DNA from: Nocardiopsis trehalosi NBRC 14201
Lineage (GTDB): Bacteria; Actinomycetota; Actinomycetes; Streptosporangiales; Streptosporangiaceae
NCBI RefSeq assembly: GCF_001552555.1
Contig: NZ_BCRK01000003.1
Span: 1 to 64,000 of the forward strand
Length of the DNA stretch: 64,000 nt
Direction: 5' to 3'
A program made the position numbers and the translations under genes. Every line of letters begins with the position of its first letter. The first letter of the stretch is position 1. The notes beneath the pieces were generated by a model that had not been told where the DNA came from, did not search any database, and was given only the letters and a program-made list of their open reading frames with translations. Shown here in pieces: positions 1 to 7,739 of the stretch.

Positions 1-3000
1 CGCGGCCGCGCGCAGCGCGCCCGCCGCGCGGCCGAGCCGGCCGCCCCGGCGCCCGCCATCGCCGCGGCCCCCGAACCCCTCCGCCTCACCCGCACCCCCG
101 CCGCCGCCCCACCCCGCCCCGAGGCCGCCCCGCCGCGCCCGAACGCCGTCCCCCAGCTGCGCCCGGACCGCCCGGAATGGCCGGCCTGGTCCGACGCCAC
201 CCCCGAGGCCGCCGGGGGCACCCCCCCTGCGGGGGAGGAGACACGCCCCGGCACCGAGCCCGACCGCACCGCCGTCGGCGAGCCCCGGCCCGAGAACGGG
301 CCCGCCCGGGAGGCCGTCCCCGACACGCCGGACCCCTGGCCTGTGTGGGAGCCCGAGCCGGACAACGCAGCCGTCCCGTCCCTCGCCGAGACCACTGCCG
401 CCAGAGCAGAGTCCCCATGGCCGTCCCGTGGACGCGCCGACGCCGAGCCGCCGAGGCCGGACGCGGAGGCCGGCGCCGCGATCGGCGGCAACGGCGTCTC
501 CGGCGTTCCGGACGCCGACGACGATGCCGCCTATGTGGAGTCCCGTCAGCCGTTCCGTGGACGCACCGCCGCTGAGGCGCCGAGGTCGGACGCGGAGGCC
601 GGTGCCGAGGTCGGCCGCAGCGGCGTCTCGGACGCCGATGCCCATGCCGATGCCGACGCCGCCTACGCGGATTCCCCGTGGCCGTCCCGTGGGCGTTCCG
701 GTGCCGCGTCGGGCGACCGCGCGCGGGACACGTCCGGCACGCCGGAGCCCTGGCCCGCGTGGGAGCCGGAGCGAGTGGAGTCCGCCGGCCGCGACGGCCG
801 TTCCACCGCCGCCGGCCGGGAACGCTCCCGGCCGACATGGGAGTACGGGCGCGCCGCCGTCGTGCCGACGCCCACCGCCCCGGAGCGGGAGCGGGCCGGA
901 TCGGGCCGGGAGGCCGCCGCGCACGGCGTCGCCGGGCACGCCGACGCGCCCCGGCCCGTCCGCGAGGGCGCCCGCGACACCGCGCCCCCCGCCGATCGCC
1001 GCACCGGGTACGAGGCCGCCGAGGACCCGTTCCCGTTCGAGGACCACGCGCCGGCCCGCCCGGCGCCCAGGTTCGCCCCGCCCGGCGGCGGCCGCACCCA
1101 CGCCGGCGCCGACGCGGCACACGGCGCCGCGCACCCGGCCCCCGACACCACCGGGGGGCGCGGGCGCGGAGGCGGCCGCGGTATGGGCATCAAGGTGCTC
1201 AACTACTTCGGGTTCGCCCTGCCCAAGGAGGAGCGCCCGGAACGGGGCGACACGCCGTCCTCGGGCCTCCCGGCCGCCGAGCGGACCGAACTCGGCTCCG
1301 CCAAGCACAAGGACGACGCCCCCGCACCGCGCCCGCACGGCCACCGCGCGCGCGGGTACGCCGAAGGGGCGGTCCCCAGCACGGTCGACGACGAACGCGA
1401 AGGGGCCTGGTTCACCGAACTCGGCGCCGCGTCCGGCGCCACCCCGTGGCCGATCGCCTCCAAGGGCGCGGCCTCCCGCCGCGACGACGGCACCGCCACC
1501 CGCCGCCGCGCCGAGGAGATGATGGCGGCCCCCCACCCGGACCCGGCCGCCCCGCACACCGAAGCCGACCGCGCCCGACACGACGCCGCCGTGCCCGCCG
1601 ACGCCCCTGACGCCGACCGCGCCCGGGGGGAGGCGGCCCCGCACGCGGGTGCCGCTGCCACCGACCGCGCTCGTCGGGAGGCCTCCGTGCAGGCGGGCTC
1701 CCCTGACGCCGACGGCGTCCGGCGGGAGGCCGCCTTGGACGCGGGCGCCTGCGACGTCGACCGCGCCCGACCTGACGCCGCCTCGCACGCCGACGCCCCC
1801 GCCGCCGAGTACCCTCCCGGACCCGTCTCCACCGGGTGCCGCCCCGGCGATGCCGCCGCCACGCCCGCCGCCTCCGGCGGCGGCGCTACCACCGAGGATT
1901 CCGCGCGGCGCGGCCGCGACACGGACACGGGCGACCGGAACGGGGCGCCGACCCGGGACCGCGGTCCCGCCGACCGAGGCCACGCACCGGCGGGTACCGC
2001 CTCCGACGTCCCCGACGACGACACGTGGCTCACCGCCCCCGGCCTGCACGACCGCTCCACCCGGGCCGGAACGCGCCCGCACCCCGGCGACGAGCGCGCC
2101 GCCGCCCGTTCGGACTCCTCCGCCCCCACGGACGTCCCCGCCGGTCAGGGCACCCCCGAGCGCACGGGCTCCGGGCCCGCAGACGGGCCGACCGGCGGCA
2201 GGTCCGCCGACGCGCGCGTCGGCGCCGAGTCCGCCCCGGCCCGAGCGGGCAGCGGGTTCCCCGGTGCGAACATTGAGCGTGGAGCCTCTGCGGGGCGCTC
2301 CGAGAGCGGGTCCGCACCCGCTCCCGCGCGCGCCGAGACCGCCCACGGGCGCGCCGCCCCCGGGGTCGGCGCGAACGGGCACCACAGCGAGCCCGGCACG
2401 GCCGCCTTCGAACGCGCGGAGGGCACCGCTCCCGCCGGGCGCGGCCCGCAGCGCCGCCTGCGCGCCCGCGCCCAGGGTGTGGAGGTCGCCCGCCGCCTGG
2501 AGCGCCGCCGCACCGCCGAGTCGGCGCCCACCCAGCCGCAGCGCCGCGCCGACCTCGCCCCGGGACCCTTCACCGACACCGGGCGCGACGCCGCCGCCCC
2601 GGCGCCCCCCGCGCCGACCGCGCCCACCGAAGCGTCCGCGCAGAGCCACGCCCCGACCGACCGCGGTGACACGTCCGCGCAGAGCCACACCCCGACGGGT
2701 CGTGGGGACACATCCGCGCAGAGCCCGACGGGCCGTGGCGACGCGCCGGAAGGACAGCGCGAGCGCGCCCTGCCCCCGGCGCCGCCCGAGCGCGCCCGCG
2801 GTTTCGGCGAGCCGGAACCGCCGGCCCGGGTCGAGCGGCCGCGCCTGGCCGACCGCCCCCGCCGCCGCCCGCACGCCGCCCCCTGGGACCTGCCCGTTCC
2901 GCTGTCGGAGCGGGACGCCACCGCACCGGATTCCGCCCCCGCGTCCGCCACTGGAGCAGCCACGACCGCCGACAAAACGGCCGTGCCCCCATCCACCCGC

Positions 3001-6000
3001 CCGGCCGCCCCCGCCCGCCCCGCCCCTGAGGACACCCGCCCGGCCGCCCCGTCGGCCGGTGGGCCGCACGGTGGCGCACCCGAGTCGGCGCACGGCGCCC
3101 TCTCGACCGGTGCGGTCGCCCCCTCCGGTCCGGCCACCGGCCTGACCGGCACGGACGCTCCCGCCGCCGAAGGCGGCACCACCCCCGCCTCCGGCGCGGA
3201 CCACGGCGGCGCCTCCGCCGGCCAGTCGGCCGACCGCCGGGACGGCGGCGCGGCCCAGGCGCCGACTCCGGGCAGCGGAACCGCCGCGACGGAGCGCAGC
3301 GAGGCGACCAACGCACCGGGCGCGTCCCGGACTCCGGCCGTCGCGAAGCCGCCGCTCCAGCTCGACCACGGCACCGGCGAACACGCGAGCATGACCGACA
3401 CCGTCCGCTCCTTCTCCGCCCCGGAGGGCGCCCCTGCCCCCCGGCGGCCAGACGGTCCCGCCCGCACCCCGCACCCGGCCCGCGACCCCGAGCTTCGGGA
3501 CCGCCCGGCCGACACCGACGCGGCCGCCGCATCCGCGAACGCCACCACGCCCGACCGCAATCGCGACCCCGCTCGCGACACCGATGGCCGTTCCGGCGTC
3601 GCTGCCCGCGTCGGCGGCCCCGAAGCCGCGCCCGCCGGACATGGGCGTCCGGGCGACGACACTCGTACCGGCGGCCCCGACGACATGGCCTCGCCGACGG
3701 CCCGCACTGGCACCGCCGACCGAGGGGACACCACCGCACCCGCAGCGGAGACGGGACGCACCGACAGCGCCGAAAGCGACCGCTCCGAGACCGTCCGCGC
3801 TGCGGACGACGGGCGCATCGGCGATGTGGGCGCGGACCGAGCGATCGGGGCGGATGAGGACACGTCCACTCGGCGCCCGGAAAGCGGGGCCATCGCCTCG
3901 GCGGATTCGGACTCCGGGCACCTGGGCGCCCGGGACGGCCGCTCCGGGGCCGTGCGCGCTGCGGACGACGGGCGCACCGGTGACGCGCGTGCGGACCGTG
4001 AGATCGGGTCGGACGAGAACGTGTCCACCGGTCGCTCGGAAAGCGGGCCTACCGCGGCGTCGGATGCGCGTGCCGGGTACCCGGACACCCCGAACACCTT
4101 GGACGCCCGCTCGTCCACCGACCTCACCGCGCCGGCTGCTGCCGGTGGCGACACCCCGGGCACCGGGGGTGGAGCCGCAGGGGACGGTGGACTCGCCTCC
4201 GCCGTCGACGCTGAGGGCGGGGACGCCCTCCGTGGGGCAGAGCCCACCGCTCAGACCGCGCCCACGTCCGGCGCCGGAGAGGCCGGGCGGAGCGAGGCTG
4301 CCGCGAACGACGTCGGTCGCCACGACGAGAGCACCCCCGAGGCCGTGCCGACCGGGCGTTCCGCGTCGGAATCCACCGAATCCTCGCGCCGGGGTGCCGC
4401 CGCTCTTCGGGACGACCGTTCCGAATCCGGAACGCCGTCGGTCGGAGACACCGAGGCGCCCCCTGGAACGGGCCGCGCGCACGCCGCCGCGCGTGCCGAC
4501 GACCGCCCGATGGACGCGGTCGACGTGCCGGGCGCCGCATCGAGCGGCGGAGCCGAACGGGGCGGGCGTCCCGCGCCGGACGCGGACGTGCGGCCGGAGC
4601 AGGGCTCGGTCGTGCAGGCGGAGCCGGGCTCGGGCGTCGGCGGGCGTCCGCAGACCACGGCGCGCACCGAGGCGGCTCCACCCGCCGAGGAGGTCCATTC
4701 CGGACGCGACGGCGACACCGACCGCCCGGACCGGAATGCGCCGCCCGCGTCGGAGGCCACCGCCGTCTCACCGCACGCCGACACCGTGCCGACCCCCGCC
4801 CACGGCCGCGCGAGCGGAGACGTCCGCGACAGCGGGCCCGCCGCCTCCGACGGGACCGCCGAGGACACCCTCCCGGACCGCACCGACGCCGCACGGCGCC
4901 GCACCGCCGCCACCGCCGCCGGAACGGACCCGTCCGCCACCGGCGGCCCCGCGACGGCGCGTCCGGCGCAGGACGCCGGGCGACCGGACGGCCTCGGGCG
5001 GGTTCCCACCGCCGAAGGCGCGGACGCCTCCGGTCCCGAACGCGAGACCCGCACCTCGGTCTCCGGGGCGGACGCGCCCGGTACCGCCGCTCGCCGGTCC
5101 ACCGGCGCCGAGTCGGCCACCGGCGACCGCGCCGATGCCCCCGCCGATACCGCCGCTCCGCGCCCGGCGCGGGAGGTGCGGTCGGCCGGCGGCCCGGGAG
5201 CGTCCACGGCCGCCGACCCCGCCGCCGGAGGCGCGGACACGCCGCGTACCGAACGCGGCGGCGACGTGTCGCGTACCGAACGTGGTGGCGACGCGCCGCG
5301 CGATGAGCGGCTCGACGTGCTCGACCGCCACCTCAGCCGGACCGATACCCCCGCTCCGCCGCCGCCCCGGTTCGCCCAGGCCGACGGCGAGACCCGGCGG
5401 CAGCCCGCCGGATGGTTCACCGACGCGGCACCGCAGGAGCCCGCCCGCCGCCCCGCACCGCAGGGCCGCCCGGCGGCGGACCCGCGCGCGCCCGGACACG
5501 GCGACGCCCGGACCGCCCCGGACCCCGCCGCCGACCGCCCCGCCCCGACGCGCGGTGACCACGCCGGGCACGCGCCGTCGGCGCCTTCAGCGGCCGCGCG
5601 CGGCGACCGCCCCGCAGGCTCCGCCGCCGGCGGCCGCGCACCCGACCGCGCCGCCCCCGGCGGCTCCGACGTCGCGTCCCGGTCGGCGGATGGCGACCAC
5701 GGTGCCACCGCGCACCGGGCCGCCGGGCAGGACGACCGCCCCGCCGCCTCGAATGGTGCTGGCGCCGCGCCTCGGTCGGCGGGTGGTGGCCACGGTGCGG
5801 CCGCGCACCCGGTCTCCGCGCAGGACGACCGCCCCGCCGCCGCCCCGGATGGCTCCGACGCCGTGTCCCGGCCGTCGGCCGCGTCCGGCGAGGGGCGGCC
5901 CGTCGGTGGCACGGACACCACCCCGCCGCTCGTCATCCCGCGCAAGCCGCCCCTGGAACTCGACCACGGCACCGGCGAGCACGAGAGCTTCGGCGACGTC

Positions 6001-7608
6001 GACGCCCCCCGCCGCCGGACCACGGCGGCCGACCTGGAGGCCGCCGAGGCCGCCGCCATCCGCGCCCGCCTCAACAGGTCCGCGCCGCGCCGCGCCCCCG
6101 AGCGGCCGGCGGAGCGGCCCGGCCGCGCCGACACGCCGCCCGCCCACCCGGCCGAGGACCGGCAGGCCGCCGCCCACCAGGCGCCTGCCCACCCGGCCCA
6201 GGACCGGCCGACCCGGGACCGGTCGGCCGTCGGCCACCAGCCGCCCGCCCGGCCGACCACACCGCCGACCGGGCGGACCGCCGACCCCGACCCCCGCCCC
6301 GCGGCCCCGGACGCGGCCGACCAGGAGCGCTCCTCCCGGCTGTCCCGCACCATGCGCGCCAACCCCACCGGCGCGCAGCCCTCGGCCGCCCCGGACCGCG
6401 CCGACCGCCCCGCCGGGGCCCGGCCGCCGCACGGCGACCGCCCGGCCGACGACGGCGTGTTCACCCGTGTCGCGCAGAACGCCCGCCGGATCAGCCACCT
6501 GTTCGGGCAGACCCCGCCGGGCACGGCGCCCGGCGGCCCCGAGCGGCGGGCCGCCTCCGGGCCCGCCGCCCCCACCGAACCCGACAAGCCGTCGCTCCAG
6601 CTCGACCACGGCACCGGCGAGCAGCAGAGCCTCACCGACACCCCCGGCACCGTCCCGCCCGTCCACCACGAACCGCCCGCCCACACCCAGGACACCCCCG
6701 GCTCGGGCGGCACCCGCGGCTGGCGCCGCCTCGCCCGCGTCGTCACCGGCGGCTCCAGCGCACCCCCCAAGTCCGACCTGCCGCCCGCCGACCTCGAACG
6801 GCTGCGCACCCCCCTCGGCGGGCCCAAGAACGTGGTCGTCCTCGGCTGCACCGGCGGCGCCGGGCAGACCATCACCACGCTGATGCTCGGCCACACCCTC
6901 GCCGCCCACCGCGACGAACGGGTCGTGGCGGTCGACGTCAACCCCGGCACCGCCGGGCTGTCCCGGCGGGTCCGCACCGAGACCCCCGAGACCCTCACCT
7001 CCCTGCTCGCCAACGTCGACGCCGTCCACGGCTACCTGGCGATGCGCCGCTACACGTCGCAGGCCCCGACCGGGCTGGAGGTCGTCGCCACCCTCGACGA
7101 CCCCTATGTGCAGACGCTCGACGACCGCGACTACGCCGGGCTCGCCGGGCTCCTCCGCGCCTACTACGAGGTGGCGGTCCTCGACCCGGCCGCCACCGGG
7201 GTGGCCCGCGCCCTGCCCGTGGTCGACGGGCTCGTGCTCGTCGCCCCCGCCAGCGAGGACGCCGCCCGATCGGTCGCCATGACCTTCGAATGGCTCGACG
7301 GGCACGGCTACGCGGCGCTGCGCTCCCGGGCGGTCGTCGTCATCAACGGGGTGAGCAAGCGCAGCCTCGCCGACGTGGACGAGGCCGAACGCGTCGCCCG
7401 CGGGCGCTGCCGGGCCATCGTCCGGGTGCCGTGGGACGACCACCTCTCCGCGGGCAAGGTCGTGGACGTCGGCGCCCTGCGCGCCACCACCCGCCGGGCG
7501 CACGCCGCCCTCGGCGGGGTCCTCCTGCACGGCCTGGCCGGCGGCACCGGCGCCGGGCCGACCACCCCGGGGACGGGCAACCGCGTCGGACCCGAGGTGC
7601 GGCGGTGA
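1..7608 (+). CDS. giant disordered protein with C-terminal ParA/MinD-like domain (5' end outside window)
   Basis: The frame is open from base 1, so at least 2,535 residues are present and the start lies upstream. About 2,260 residues are Ala/Pro/Arg/Asp/Gly-rich and probably disordered, with few hydrophobic islands (for example around 1183-1218 and 6460-6510). Internal repeats include W-P-x-W/R motifs near the left edge, three 13-residue units at 2635, 2674 and 2713, a 53-residue duplication from 3793, and three copies of a KPxLxLDHGTGE motif. The last ~260 residues (from about 6820) form a ParA/MinD/CpsD-like Rossmann domain. Its P-loop reads CTGGAGQT, so the lysine that binds phosphate is Gln. 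Downstream genes encode a type IV-like secretion apparatus, and this protein probably serves that machine as a positioning or recruitment factor (inference). Alpha/beta fold assignment is solid; biochemical role is unknown. Confidence 0.8.
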   Translation, partial: RGRAQRARRAAEPAAPAPAIAAAPEPLRLTRTPAAAPPRPEAAPPRPNAVPQLRPDRPEWPAWSDATPEAAGGTPPAGEETRPGTEPDRTAVGEPRPENGPAREAVPDTPDPWPVWEPEPDNAAVPSLAETTAARAESPWPSRGRADAEPPRPDAEAGAAIGGNGVSGVPDADDDAAYVESRQPFRGRTAAEAPRSDAEAGAEVGRSGVSDADAHADADAAYADSPWPSRGRSGAASGDRARDTSGTPEPWPAWEPERVESAGRDGRSTAAGRERSRPTWEYGRAAVVPTPTAPERERAGSGREAAAHGVAGHADAPRPVREGARDTAPPADRRTGYEAAEDPFPFEDHAPARPAPRFAPPGGGRTHAGADAAHGAAHPAPDTTGGRGRGGGRGMGIKVLNYFGFALPKEERPERGDTPSSGLPAAERTELGSAKHKDDAPAPRPHGHRARGYAEGAVPSTVDDEREGAWFTELGAASGATPWPIASKGAASRRDDGTATRRRAEEMMAAPHPDPAAPHTEADRARHDAAVPADAPDADRARGEAAPHAGAAATDRARREASVQAGSPDADGVRREAALDAGACDVDRARPDAASHADAPAAEYPPGPVSTGCRPGDAAATPAASGGGATTEDSARRGRDTDTGDRNGAPTRDRGPADRGHAPAGTASDVPDDDTWLTAPGLHDRSTRAGTRPHPGDERAAARSDSSAPTDVPAGQGTPERTGSGPADGPTGGRSADARVGAESAPARAGSGFPGANIERGASAGRSESGSAPAPARAETAHGRAAPGVGANGHHSEPGTAAFERAEGTAPAGRGPQRRLRARAQGVEVARRLERRRTAESAPTQPQRRADLAPGPFTDTGRDAAAPAPPAPTAPTEASAQSHAPTDRGDTSAQSHTPTGRGDTSAQSPTGRGDAPEGQRERALPPAPPERARGFGEPEPPARVERPRLADRPRRRPHAAPWDLPVPLSERDATAPDSAPASATGAATTADKTAVPPSTRPAAPARPAPEDTRPAAPSAGGPHGGAPESAHGALSTGAVAPSGPATGLTGTDAPAAEGGTTPASGADHGGASAGQSADRRDGGAAQAPTPGSGTAATERSEATNAPGASRTPAVAKPPLQLDHGTGEHASMTDTVRSFSAPEGAPAPRRPDGPARTPHPARDPELRDRPADTDAAAASANATTPDRNRDPARDTDGRSGVAARVGGPEAAPAGHGRPGDDTRTGGPDDMASPTARTGTADRGDTTAPAAETGRTDSAESDRSETVRAADDGRIGDVGADRAIGADEDTSTRRPESGAIASADSDSGHLGARDGRSGAVRAADDGRTGDARADREIGSDENVSTGRSESGPTAASDARAGYPDTPNTLDARSSTDLTAPAAAGGDTPGTGGGAAGDGGLASAVDAEGGDALRGAEPTAQTAPTSGAGEAGRSEAAANDVGRHDESTPEAVPTGRSASESTESSRRGAAALRDDRSESGTPSVGDTEAPPGTGRAHAAARADDRPMDAVDVPGAASSGGAERGGRPAPDADVRPEQGSVVQAEPGSGVGGRPQTTARTEAAPPAEEVHSGRDGDTDRPDRNAPPASEATAVSPHADTVPTPAHGRASGDVRDSGPAASDGTAEDTLPDRTDAARRRTAATAAGTDPSATGGPATARPAQDAGRPDGLGRVPTAEGADASGPERETRTSVSGADAPGTAARRSTGAESATGDRADAPADTAAPRPAREVRSAGGPGASTAADPAAGGADTPRTERGGDVSRTERGGDAPRDERLDVLDRHLSRTDTPAPPPPRFAQADGETRRQPAGWFTDAAPQEPARRPAPQGRPAADPRAPGHGDARTAPDPAADRPAPTRGDHAGHAPSAPSAAARGDRPAGSAAGGRAPDRAAPGGSDVASRSADGDHGATAHRAAGQDDRPAASNGAGAAPRSAGGGHGAAAHPVSAQDDRPAAAPDGSDAVSRPSAASGEGRPVGGTDTTPPLVIPRKPPLELDHGTGEHESFGDVDAPRRRTTAADLEAAEAAAIRARLNRSAPRRAPERPAERPGRADTPPAHPAEDRQAAAHQAPAHPAQDRPTRDRSAVGHQPPARPTTPPTGRTADPDPRPAAPDAADQERSSRLSRTMRANPTGAQPSAAPDRADRPAGARPPHGDRPADDGVFTRVAQNARRISHLFGQTPPGTAPGGPERRAASGPAAPTEPDKPSLQLDHGTGEQQSLTDTPGTVPPVHHEPPAHTQDTPGSGGTRGWRRLARVVTGGSSAPPKSDLPPADLERLRTPLGGPKNVVVLGCTGGAGQTITTLMLGHTLAAHRDERVVAVDVNPGTAGLSRRVRTETPETLTSLLANVDAVHGYLAMRRYTSQAPTGLEVVATLDDPYVQTLDDRDYAGLAGLLRAYYEVAVLDPAATGVARALPVVDGLVLVAPASEDAARSVAMTFEWLDGHGYAALRSRAVVVINGVSKRSLADVDEAERVARGRCRAIVRVPWDDHLSAGKVVDVGALRATTRRAHAALGGVLLHGLAGGTGAGPTTPGTGNRVGPEVRR
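3346..3402 (+). repeat. KPxLxLDHGTGE motif, copy 1 (inside giant ORF)
   Basis: Encodes KPPLQLDHGTGEHASMTD. It is one of three near-identical motif copies in a protein that otherwise shows no conserved sequence, and looks like a short linear binding motif. Confidence 0.8.
5944..6000 (+). repeat. KPxLxLDHGTGE motif, copy 2
   Basis: Encodes KPPLELDHGTGEHESFGD. Same core LDHGTGE as copies 1 and 3, with a different flanking tail. Confidence 0.8.
6586..6642 (+). repeat. KPxLxLDHGTGE motif, copy 3
   Basis: Encodes KPSLQLDHGTGEQQSLTD, about 60 residues before the ParA-like domain. Confidence 0.8.
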
Positions 7609-7739
7609 CGCCGCCGGCGGCCGCCGCGCCCCGCCCGGCGGCCCCCTCCGCGCAACCCACCGTCCGACCCCCGGTCCCCGGCGCCCGCACCGCCGCTCCG
7701 GACACCACGCACGCGACCACCCGGGAGGGCACCCGATGA
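7605..7739 (+). CDS. possible 44-aa translationally coupled peptide
   Basis: A 44-codon ORF whose GTG overlaps the TGA of the giant gene (GTGA) and whose TGA overlaps the ATG of the VirB4-like gene (ATGA). A GAGG at 7594-7597 is a plausible ribosome binding site. The peptide is Pro/Ala/Thr-rich without hydrophobic segments, so it may only relay ribosomes between the two large genes. The overlaps at both ends are the only support; codon composition alone cannot separate it from spacer. Confidence 0.4.
   Translation: MTPPAAAAPRPAAPSAQPTVRPPVPGARTAAPDTTHATTREGTR

Noticed and set aside
343-345. Start codon at 343 for the giant gene
   Set aside because: The same frame is open to base 1 with the same composition and W-P-x-W repeats, so the gene starts before the window.
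86-7013. Long ORFs on the minus strand and in other frames across the giant gene
   Set aside because: GC-rich coding DNA keeps other frames open; their products are Arg/Pro/Gly runs without any domain.
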